This document shows positions 1-7,499 of a stretch of DNA of 64,000 nt, in pieces (positions within the stretch are counted from its first letter, which is position 1; each line of letters opens with the position of its first letter). Under the pieces are notes generated by a model. The model did not search any database. It was not told the DNA's origin and saw only the letters and a program-made list of their open reading frames with translations. The DNA comes from Streptomonospora sp. PA3 (GTDB taxonomy: Bacteria > Actinomycetota > Actinomycetes > Streptosporangiales > Streptosporangiaceae). The position numbers were made by a program, and so were the translations under genes. The DNA is taken from positions 408,341-472,340 of the forward strand of contig NZ_VTZW01000003.1 of assembly GCF_009728995.1 (NCBI RefSeq), written 5' to 3'.

Positions 1-39
1 GACCGCGGCGGAGACCAGCGCGGCGATCAGACCTGTCAC
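1..39 (-). CDS. Possible 5' end of a gene running off the left edge
   Basis: Reading leftwards from a GTG at 39, the 13 visible codons give MTGLIAALVSAAV, which resembles the start of a signal peptide or membrane segment. A purine-rich AAAGGCGG lies about six bases upstream of the GTG. Nothing further can be seen, so no function can be proposed. It could equally be chance in GC-rich sequence. Confidence 0.25.
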   Translation of the reverse strand, partial: MTGLIAALVSAAV

Positions 40-134
40 GGGCGCCGCCTTTCCGGACGGGGCCGCGCCGCGGCCGGACGGACCGGGGGCCGGGACGGGG
101 GTCCGGCCGGGCCGCGGCACTGGCGCGGACGTTA

Positions 135-190
135 GCGGAGTGGGGAACGACGGGAGCGGAGCGGGGAACGACGGGAGCGGACTGGGGGAG
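135..190. repeat. 21-bp short tandem repeat
   Basis: A 21-bp unit occurs at 135-155 and again at 156-176 with one difference, followed by a partial third unit from 177. The unit contains GGGGAACGACGGGA. It lies just left of the 73-bp array and is not part of it. The length is a multiple of three, but no convincing reading frame goes with it. Confidence 0.6.
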
Positions 191-299
191 AAGGTATCGG
201 ACGAGGCGACGGGCCGGCGGGGGAGGTGCGAGGGCGGCACGCGGCGCCCGCGGCCATGAGGTGCGGTCCGATCCTAAGCCCGAGGTCGTTCGGATTACC

Positions 300-884
300 C
301 CGGGTGGGGCGGGCAAGTGCGGCTCGTTGTGAGAAGCGGGTGGCGGGTCGCCCGGCGGGGTCGGTGAGGACGGCGGAGGGTTGGGCCCGCGGGGATCGGT
401 TCGGGTGCCCGCCGGTTGGGCGTGCGACGAGGGGCGGCGAGGGCGGTGGATGGCTGGGCCGGGCGGTCACCGGTTGCTGGCGGCGGATGGCGGGTCGCTC
501 GACGGGGCGGCGAGGTGGGCGGAGGGCTAAGCCCGCGCGGGTCGGTTCAGGTGCCTGCTGGTTGGGCGTGCGACGAGGGGCGGCGAGGTGGGCGGAGGGC
601 TGAGCCCGCGCGGGTCGGTTCGGGTGCCCGCCGGTTGCGGTGGGAGACGGGGGCGGCGAGGGCGGCGGAGGGCTGAGCCCACGTGGATCGGTTCGGGTGC
701 CCGCCGGTTGCGGTGGGAGACGGGGGCGGCGAGGGCGGCGGAGGGCTGAGCCCGCGCGGGTCGGTTCGGGTGCCCGCCGGTCGCGCACCCGAGGAAGGCG
801 GCGATGGCCGGCTGGGGCGGGCTGGGCGATCACCGGTTGCGGAAGGTGGGTGGTGGGCCGCCCGACGGGGCGGCGGTGGGGGCG
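300..884 (+). repeat. 73-bp tandem array, left side of repeat module copy 1
   Basis: Degenerate tandem units carry the core TCGGTTCGGGTGCCCGCCGG. Cores start at about 395, 541, 614, 687 and 760, which is a spacing of exactly 73 bp (146 between the first two). Diverged units sit at about 322, 468 and 829. The sequence between cores (GGCGGCGAGGGCGGCGGAGG followed by GCTGAGCCCGCGCG) is also conserved, so these are whole-unit repeats and not spacers. The period is not a multiple of three and the open frames over the array shift from unit to unit, which argues against coding. Confidence 0.85.
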
Positions 885-906
885 CCTACGTCGTGTTCAA
901 GGAGTC

Positions 907-1109
907 GGTCACCACAGGAGGTTGCGGCAATGGGGCTGTGATGCGCGAAGCGCTGTGCGCCAGCTTGCCGCCGAGCGCGCGCTGCACCTGTCAGACGGAG
1001 CCGTACCACCGATGGCGGGCCTCCGGCGCAACGGTGCAGCGTGCGCTCGGCGGCAAGCTGTGATCGCGCTTCGCGAGGCGCACCCATTGCCGCAACCCCG
1101 ATGGTGACC
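907..1109. repeat. Large imperfect palindrome, copy 1
   Basis: The arm from GGTCACCA at 907 pairs with TGGTGACC ending at 1109. Matching arm segments include GGTTGCGGCAATGGG against CCCATTGCCGCAACC, and AGCTTGCCGCCGAGCG against CGCTCGGCGGCAAGCT. Arms of about 70 bp enclose a 60-bp loop at 981-1040. Within the arms a short GC-rich block around GCGCGAAGCGC breaks the symmetry. The structure could fold as a long hairpin in single-stranded DNA or RNA. Confidence 0.85.
981..1040 (+). other. Loop segment of palindrome, orientation A
   Basis: The loop is bounded by GCTGCAC at 981 and GTGCAGC ending at 1040, which form a 7-bp inverted repeat. Its sequence matches the reverse complement of the loop at 62120-62179 at 55 of 60 positions, but matches that loop directly at only 40 of 60. 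The segment is therefore inverted between the two module copies. Confidence 0.85.
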
Positions 1110-1739
1110 GCCCCGGGTGGTGCCCGGTGGGTTCCTGGAAAGCGGCGCCCCCGCCGTTCTGAGACACGGCCTGGGCGGGCTGTTCCGGGCATATCGCCTC
1201 GCGTTGGGTCGACGATGCCCGCCGATGGCGCGCGGTGGGGCTGCGCGGCGCACCGGAACCCCAGGGTTTCCGGGATGCGGAAGGAAACCGGGGTGGTTTG
1301 CCCGCAATGCCCGGCTGTGGCGGGAGGTGGCGGCGGCCGGGCGCCACGAGGTGCGCGTTTGGATCGCTTCGGGTGCGGATCCCCGGTCCAAACGCCATGA
1401 TCATCGCCGATCCCGGCCGCGCGGGCCGTCCCGGCGCCCCCGCATACCGGACATCGCGGGAGGATTCGACGCCGCGGGCGGCCCTCCGCGCGGCCCGAGC
1501 CCGCCCGGGCGGGCTCGGGCCGCGCCTCGTCGCCCCGCCGCCGCCCCAAAGGTGCCGAATGTCCGGCTTCTGCGTCCGGGGTCCGCGTCGAGGGTGTCGC
1601 CAGGGTCACTTTCGGCGCCGAGCGTGGCCCCACCGACACCCTCGACGCGACCGGGGCCGGAGCGAGTTAAATTAAATCGGGCATTGGGGGTTCCGGTCCG
1701 GCTGCGCGAATGGACGAGGCGCCCCGGAACGCGCCCCGG

Positions 1740-2470
1740 GCGCGCCGTCCCCGACGCCCACCGGAACCGATCCACGCGGGTCCGGCCCTCCGTCGCCGTC
1801 GCCGCCGCGTCGGGTGATCGGCCATCCGCTTGCACCAGCCGGTGGTCGCTGTCCCGTACCCCCGCCGCCCTCGCTGCCTCGTCGCCCACCGGTACCGGCG
1901 AGCACCGGGCCCGATCCGCGCGGGCCGAGCCCTCCGCCGACCTCGCCGCCCCGTCGAGCGACCCGCCACCCGCCCCGGCAACCGGTGACCGCCCGGCCCA
2001 GCCATCCACCGCCCTCGCCGCCCCCGTCGCCCACCGCAACCGGCGGGCACCGGACCCGATCCGCGCGGGCTTAACCCCGCACCGCCCTCGCCGTCTCGTC
2101 GCTGACCGCAACCGGCGGGCACCGGACCCGATCCGCGCGGGCGTAACCCCGCGCCGCCCTCGCCACCTCTCGTCGGGCGCCCAACCGGCGGGCACCGGAC
2201 GCGATTCGTGCGGGCCGCACTCTCCGCTGCCGTCGCCGCCTCGTCGGGTGGTCGGCCGCGCGCCGACCTCAGCCGGTGGTCGCCGGCCCGTCCCCACATC
2301 GGCCTCGCCGCTCCGTCGCAGGGGCCACCGGCGCCCGTCCTCACCGATCCGGGCCGGCGGAACCCCGCGCCGTCCTCGTCGACCTCCTCGCCGTCGCGTG
2401 AGCCACCGGCGGACACCGGGACCGGCGGCCGCCCGGCCGAACCCCGCGCCGTCCTCGCCGCTCTCGCTGC
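1740..2470 (-). repeat. 73-bp tandem array in reverse orientation, right side of module copy 1
   Basis: Units read as the reverse complement of the left array, with CCGGCGGGCACCGGACCCGA as the core. Cores lie at about 1896, 2041, 2113 and 2186, spaced 72-73 bp or twice that. Weaker units reach from about 1740 to 2470. With the left array they make the whole module a head-to-head inverted structure about 2.1 kb long. No gene could be supported here, although long open frames exist on both strands because stop codons are rare at this GC content. Confidence 0.8.
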
Positions 2471-2879
2471 TCACCAGTACCGATCAAATGCGTGGACCGC
2501 GCAGGTCAACCGGGATCGGCGCAGTGGGCGCGGCCGCCGGAGCGCGCGGTGGACGGCGTCGGCGCCGCCTGGCGAGCGTCGGTAGTACATGTTCTACTGG
2601 CCTGCGGGGCCGCACCCGTTCCTGCGGCCTTCGAGGCGACCGGGCGGATTTCCACAGGCCCCCGGCCCGGGATGCGGACGCCGGACTCCGTGGAGTTCAA
2701 TCGGAGAGTGCGGCGCCGGATCCACCCCTTCCGCAGCCCGGCGCCGCCGAAGATCCCCGCACGCCATCCCAGCCAGCCACGGAGGTCGTTCCCAGTGCCA
2801 CCCCACACCCGGATCGCGCCACCGGCCGGTTCGGCGCCGGCGAGGCCCGCGACCCGCACACGCGGGGGGTGATCCCAGA
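2471..2879. other. Intergenic region before the envelope operon
   Basis: About 400 bp lie between the reverse array and the SGNH hydrolase start, with no supported gene. It contains a near-palindrome GTAGTACATGTTCTAC at 2582-2597 (two mismatches). This could be an operator for the operon starting at 2880, but it lies nearly 300 bp upstream. No clear -35/-10 pair was identified. Confidence 0.4.
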
Positions 2880-4898
2880 GTGGCCAGCGAGCACGATCCC
2901 CCCGGCCGCATCCGCACACGGCTGCTCCGCCTCGCCCGCCGACTCATGCCCGGCGCATCGCCCGCGGGCCGCGATCGCGGCGGCGACGGCGCCGCCGAAT
3001 CAGGCGGCACCGCCCGCGGGCCCGCCGACCCCCCGCTCGGGGACGGCGACCACGGCGACCACGGCGACCCCGCCGGTTCCGCAGCCCGCGCGGGCGCATC
3101 CGAGGCCGCTTCCGCCGACCCCGTCCGCGTCGGCGACGGGACCGCGGCGGCCGCCGACACCGGCGCCGAGGACGGCGCCGAGGACGGCGCCGACTCCGCC
3201 TCCCAGAACGGCGCCGGCGCCGCTGAGCCCCGGAACGGCGCGGGCGAGGCGGAGCACGCAGGGCGGGCAGGGCGCCTGTGGCGGCGGCTGGTGCGCAGCG
3301 GGTCCGCCGACACCCCGGCACGCCTGCGGCCCACACCGCTCGGCCTGTTCGGGATCACCGTGGCCGCCATGTTCATCACGCTGCTGCTGATCCAGAGCGC
3401 CATGGGCACCTTCCGCACCGACGGGCCCGGCGACCCGGGCGGTCCCGGGACGGCGCCGTCCGTTTCCGCCCCGCCGCCCGCGGGCACCGCCCGCATCATG
3501 ATCGCGGGCGACTCCCTGGCCCAGGGCAGCAGCGGCGACTTCACCTGGCGCTACCGTCTCTGGCGGCACCTGAGCGCGCGGTCCGGCCTCGACGTCGACT
3601 TCGTCGGCCCCTACGACACCATGCTCGACGTCGTCTCCGGAGGGCAGGGCGCCACCAGCTACGCCGCCCCCGACTTCGACACCGACCACGCCGGCCGGTG
3701 GGGAGCCACCGCGGCCGACCTCGCCCACGACGTCGGCGAGCAGGTCGCCGAACACGACCCCCACTACCTGCTGTTCATGGCCGGCGTGAACGACTTCGCC
3801 CACGGCGCGTCGGTGGACGACACGCTGTCGGCGGTGCGCGACGCCGTCACCACCGCCAGGGTCGCCCACGGCGGCATCCGGGTGGTGCTGGGGGAGGTCA
3901 CGCCGGTGTGGGGGAACGACTCCAGCCAAGCCCTGAACACCCGCATCGCCCGGTTCAACGCGGCGCTGCCCGATCTGGCCCGGGAGCTGACCGGCGGACG
4001 CTCACCGGTGGTCGTCGCCCGCACCACCGCCGGATTCGCGCCGGCCGAGGACACCTGGGACGGCACCCACCCCAACGCCCGCGGCGAACTGAAGGTCGCC
4101 GCGGCGTTCGCCGACGCCCTCGCCGCCGACCTCGGTCTGGGCGAGCCCTACCCGCGCCCGCTGCCCGATGTGCGCGTCGGACCGCGCACCGCCCCCGAGG
4201 TCACAGCCGCCGAGACCGACCGCGGCGTGCGGCTGAGCTGGGACCGGGTACCCGGCGCCACCCGCTACCAGGTGCTGCAGCAGCGGCTGCGGCCCGACCC
4301 CGACGACCGCGTCCGGCTGCCCGTGGAGGTATCGGCCTCCGAGGGCCGCGAACCGTCGGTGGTCGTCGACCGGCTGCTGGCCGGCGCCACCTACGAGTTC
4401 GCCGTGCAGCCGTTCAAGGGCGACGACGGGGGAGCAATGTCCGACCCGGTGAAGATCGTCCCGTCAGACGACCCGCCCGCGGCGCCCGAATGGGTCCGCG
4501 CGGAGTCGGACGGCACCATCCTCACCTGGGCCGAGGTCTCCTCGGCCACCCACTACGAAGTGTGGCGTCGCCCGCTGCGCTGCACCGCGCCGACACCGCC
4601 GTCCCCCTCGCCGCCTGCGGGAGGGGGCACGCCATCGCCCGCACCGTCGGCCCCGCAGGACCCGCCGGACGCCGGCGAGGAGCCCTCGCCCGGCGCCGCT
4701 GCCCCCGCCTGCGAACCGCGCGACGGCCGCGGCCCCGGACGCGGCGAGGGCTGGCGCAGCGTCGCGGTCGTCAACGGCGCGACCCGCTGGTCGATCGGCG
4801 ACTCCGGCGCGGCGGGCTGGGAGTTCGCCGTCCGGTCGCACCGCGACTACGTGCGCGGCGGCTACTCCGCACCGGTGACCGTCCGGGCGCCGGAATGA
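2880..4898 (+). CDS. Membrane-anchored SGNH/GDSL hydrolase with fibronectin type III domains
   Basis: This 672-residue protein has a disordered acidic N-terminus, one membrane segment near residues 155-177 and an extracytoplasmic SGNH hydrolase domain. Block I is IMIAGDSLAQG with the likely nucleophile Ser212, the GxND block is AGVNDF with Asn304, and the last block is DGTHPN with Asp394 and His397. Two fibronectin-III-like domains follow. The second is interrupted by a Pro/Ser-rich loop between Cys568 and Cys611. The family hydrolyses esters, often acyl groups on cell-wall glycans; that substrate is inference here. The GTG at 2880 was chosen because upstream residues look like translated non-coding DNA. 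ATG 2946 is an alternative. The stop overlaps the next ATG by four bases. Confidence 0.85.
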   Translation: MASEHDPPGRIRTRLLRLARRLMPGASPAGRDRGGDGAAESGGTARGPADPPLGDGDHGDHGDPAGSAARAGASEAASADPVRVGDGTAAAADTGAEDGAEDGADSASQNGAGAAEPRNGAGEAEHAGRAGRLWRRLVRSGSADTPARLRPTPLGLFGITVAAMFITLLLIQSAMGTFRTDGPGDPGGPGTAPSVSAPPPAGTARIMIAGDSLAQGSSGDFTWRYRLWRHLSARSGLDVDFVGPYDTMLDVVSGGQGATSYAAPDFDTDHAGRWGATAADLAHDVGEQVAEHDPHYLLFMAGVNDFAHGASVDDTLSAVRDAVTTARVAHGGIRVVLGEVTPVWGNDSSQALNTRIARFNAALPDLARELTGGRSPVVVARTTAGFAPAEDTWDGTHPNARGELKVAAAFADALAADLGLGEPYPRPLPDVRVGPRTAPEVTAAETDRGVRLSWDRVPGATRYQVLQQRLRPDPDDRVRLPVEVSASEGREPSVVVDRLLAGATYEFAVQPFKGDDGGAMSDPVKIVPSDDPPAAPEWVRAESDGTILTWAEVSSATHYEVWRRPLRCTAPTPPSPSPPAGGGTPSPAPSAPQDPPDAGEEPSPGAAAPACEPRDGRGPGRGEGWRSVAVVNGATRWSIGDSGAAGWEFAVRSHRDYVRGGYSAPVTVRAPE

Positions 4899-7123
4899 GC
4901 GGTGCCGGCCGCACCCGGCCGCCCGACCGTCCCGCGGACCCGGGCGCCGCCGGCGCCGCACCGCGCACCCGGACTGCCGCCCGGATCGCGCGCCTGCTGC
5001 CCTGGGCGGTGGGGGCCGCCACCGGGGCGCTGGCCCTGGGTCCGGCCCTGGGCCCCGGTTTCGTGCTGCGCTACGACATGGTGGCCGTGCCGACCCCTCC
5101 GCTGTCGGCGGTGACTCTGGGCGGCGGTGGCGGATTCCCGCGGGCCGTGCCCAGCGACGCCGTGCTCGGCGCGCTGGGTCTGCTGCTGCCGGGCGACGCC
5201 GCCCAAGCCCTGCTGCTGATGGCGGTGTTCGTCCTCGGGGGCGCGGGCGCGGGACGGCTCGTTCCCGCCGGCCGCGCCGGAGCGGCCGGCGAGGCCGCGG
5301 CGCGCGCCGCGGCGGCCGTGTTCTACGTGTGGAACCCCTTCGTCGCCGAACGGCTGCTGCTGGGGCAGTGGGCGATGCTCCTGGGCTACGCGGGACTGCC
5401 CTGGGTGGCGGCCGCGGCCGCCCGGCTGGCCGCGGCGCACCGCCCGGCGGGGCCGCGGGACGTGGCGCGGCTGGTGCCGGCGCTGCTGCCGGCGGCCATC
5501 GGCGGGTTCTCCGGGATGGTGCTGTCGGCCTTGGTGGGTCTGCCCGCGGCCGTACTGGGCGGACGGAGCGCCGCTCGTGCGCTGCGCGCCGGCGGGGCCG
5601 TCGCCGCGGCCGTCCTCCTGCTGTCCCTGCCCTGGCTGGTGCCGGCGCTGGGCAGCGGAGCGCGCACGGACCCCGCGGCCGTCGGCCTGTTCGCCGCGCG
5701 CGCCGATACCCCCTTCGGCGCGGCCGGTTCGCTGCTGTCGCTGGGCGGGATCTGGAACGCCCACGCGGTGCCGGCCTGGTACGGCCTGCCGGTTCCGGCC
5801 GCCTGCCGGCTGACCCTGTCGGCGGCCGCGGTGGTCGGCTGGGTGTGGCTGGTGCGTCGCGGCGGGGCCGCGGGGTACGGAGCGGGCGTCTCGGTTGCGG
5901 CCGCCGCCGGCCTGGCCGTCGCACTGGCGGGCACGACCGGGCCCGGCCAGCACGCGCTGTCGGCGCTGATCGGCCTCTGGCCGGGGTTCGGACCGCTGCG
6001 CGACGGCCAGCTCTACGTGGCCCCGCTGGCGCTGCTGCAGGCGGCGGGCATCGGGGGAGCGGTGCTGTGGGCCTGCGGAGCGGCACCGGGTGCGCGACGA
6101 CGCGCCGGGGGAGGAGGGCACGGCGAACGGGAGGCTCCGGGGGAACCCCTTATCTCAAGTCAAGCCGACTCCGCCCCGCCGGCGCCACACGGATTCACCC
6201 GCCTGTGGACGACCGCGGTGCCGACCCTCCGACGCCGTCTCCGGCTCCCGGAGGCCGGCGGGACGGGTGGCCCGGGCGGCGCAGAGCGGCCCCACGCCGC
6301 CGGCGCCGCCGCCACCGCCCCGGCCCGCCGGGCTCCCGGCGCGTGCGCACCTTTCGCCGCGGGCGGCCGCGGCGCCTCCGAGCGCGCCGGCGCCCTGCTG
6401 GGCGCCGCGCTGGCACTGGCCCCCCTGGCGCTGCTCCCCGGGCTGCTGTGGGGGGCGGCCGGCCGGCTCGAACCCGTCGGCTATCCCCCCGAGTGGCACC
6501 GCGTCCAGAGCCTGGTCGACGGCGATCCCCGCCCCGGCCGTGTCCTCGTGCTGCCCTGGAGCGCCTACCGCGGCCTTGACTGGCGCGCGGACGGACGTAG
6601 GGTCGTCGTACTCGACCCCGCCACCAAGCTCTTCGACCGCCGCACCGTCTGGAACGACGACCTGCGGGTCGGCGACGGCGGCCGGGTGCGCGTCGCCGAG
6701 GGGGAGGATCCGCTCGCGCGGCGCGTCGAGCGGCTGCACGCCGCACAGCCCGGAATCCGCCGCTACACCCGGGCCCTGGGTGCGATGGGCGTCCGCTACA
6801 TCCTGGTGGAGCGCCGGGCCGCCGGGGGGCCGGCGGGCACCGGCTCCGAGGCCGCCCTCGGCCCGCTCGGCGGCGAGAACAGGTTCTCGCCCGGCGCCGC
6901 CGGGCCGGTCGCCGTGCACGACGGCGCGCGGCTGCTCCTCCTCGAAGTGCCGGATCGGCATGTAGATCCGCCCGAGGACGGTCTGACGGGCTTGGAAGCC
7001 TCGGCATGGTTCGTTACAGTTGGGGCAATTATCTGGTCACTCGGTGAATCAGGTTCTAGTCTCGTTTCCAGGCGTGCCGGACCGTCCCCCGGTGCGGTAT
7101 CGCGGAAGGAGAACCCCACGTGA
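4895..7123 (+). CDS. Large multi-spanning membrane protein, possible GT-C-type glycosyltransferase
   Basis: The protein is 742 residues long. It has many hydrophobic segments (for example around AVGAATGALALGPALGPGF and ALLLMAVFVLGGAGAG), then a hydrophilic low-complexity insert near residues 400-500 and a C-terminal extracytoplasmic-looking domain containing PGRVLVLPWSAYRGLDW. The overall plan, a polytopic half followed by a soluble domain that carries an LVLPW segment, resembles that of AftD and other lipid-linked-sugar glycosyltransferases, but no catalytic motif was recognised. It starts with an ATGA overlap with the SGNH gene and ends in a GTGA overlap with the DUF2613 gene, so the three are translationally coupled. 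Confidence 0.75.
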   Translation: MSGAGRTRPPDRPADPGAAGAAPRTRTAARIARLLPWAVGAATGALALGPALGPGFVLRYDMVAVPTPPLSAVTLGGGGGFPRAVPSDAVLGALGLLLPGDAAQALLLMAVFVLGGAGAGRLVPAGRAGAAGEAAARAAAAVFYVWNPFVAERLLLGQWAMLLGYAGLPWVAAAAARLAAAHRPAGPRDVARLVPALLPAAIGGFSGMVLSALVGLPAAVLGGRSAARALRAGGAVAAAVLLLSLPWLVPALGSGARTDPAAVGLFAARADTPFGAAGSLLSLGGIWNAHAVPAWYGLPVPAACRLTLSAAAVVGWVWLVRRGGAAGYGAGVSVAAAAGLAVALAGTTGPGQHALSALIGLWPGFGPLRDGQLYVAPLALLQAAGIGGAVLWACGAAPGARRRAGGGGHGEREAPGEPLISSQADSAPPAPHGFTRLWTTAVPTLRRRLRLPEAGGTGGPGGAERPHAAGAAATAPARRAPGACAPFAAGGRGASERAGALLGAALALAPLALLPGLLWGAAGRLEPVGYPPEWHRVQSLVDGDPRPGRVLVLPWSAYRGLDWRADGRRVVVLDPATKLFDRRTVWNDDLRVGDGGRVRVAEGEDPLARRVERLHAAQPGIRRYTRALGAMGVRYILVERRAAGGPAGTGSEAALGPLGGENRFSPGAAGPVAVHDGARLLLLEVPDRHVDPPEDGLTGLEASAWFVTVGAIIWSLGESGSSLVSRRAGPSPGAVSRKENPT

Positions 7124-7260
7124 TCAAAATCCTCGCCGCCTGTGTCATCGGCGCGGCCCTCGCCGGCGGGCTGGCCTTCGTCGGCACCACCGTCGCCACC
7201 GAGGCCTCGTCGTCGGCGGAGCCGGTGAACCGCTCGCTGTACAACTACGGCGACCGCTGA
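7120..7260 (+). CDS. DUF2613 family small secreted/membrane peptide
   Basis: A 46-residue protein starts at GTG 7120, four bases inside the upstream gene, with a strong GGAAGGAG about ten bases before it. It has one hydrophobic segment (ILAACVIGAALAGGLAFVG) and a short tail ending SLYNYGDR. DUF2613 proteins are short, with one membrane segment and a similar C-terminus. In Mycobacterium tuberculosis one (Rv0236A) sits beside aftD (Rv0236c), and here it again precedes an aftD homologue by one gene. The function of the family is unknown. A role in supporting the arabinosyltransferase is inference. Confidence 0.75.
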   Translation: MIKILAACVIGAALAGGLAFVGTTVATEASSSAEPVNRSLYNYGDR

Positions 7261-7499
7261 CCCGGCCGCACCCACCCCCCGGCCGGATCCCGCCGGCCGA
7301 CCGGACCGCCCGCCCCAGGCGGCCACGGCTCCTGCGCGGCGGGCGCCGGCCTCGCGCAAGGACGCCCGCGCATCCCCCCAGCGCGGTCCACACCGACCCC
7401 CCGGCTGTGCGCCGCTTTCGGTTCCATCATCCGGGCGCCGCACCCGGTGGGCACCCGCTCGCCGGGTGACCCGGCCGAATGGGCGGAACAGGAGAGCAT

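Larger units (their letters stand above)
885..1665 (+). repeat. Core of repeat module, copy 1 (direct repeat of 62029-62802)
   Basis: From the CCTACG at about 885 to the end of GGGGCCGGAGCG at about 1665 this sequence matches 62029-62802 in the same orientation. There are long identical stretches, scattered substitutions and small indels. Several indels are single bases, so no reading frame is shared by the two copies and the core is most likely non-coding. It starts with a 200-bp palindrome (907-1109) followed by about 550 bp without obvious symmetry. Copy 1 ends in an AT-rich TTAAATTAAAT that copy 2 lacks. Confidence 0.88.

Noticed and set aside
300-884. CRISPR array
   Set aside because: The 73-bp period is in a CRISPR-like range, but the sequences between cores are also conserved. 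There are no unique spacers and no cas genes.
907-1109. Terminal inverted repeats of an insertion sequence
   Set aside because: The arms meet around a 60-bp loop with no transposase gene, and no target-site duplication was seen.
1117-3390. 757-residue open frame through module copy 1
   Set aside because: It is rich in Arg/Pro/Ala and runs through tandem repeats whose period is not a multiple of three. Module copy 2 does not conserve the frame.
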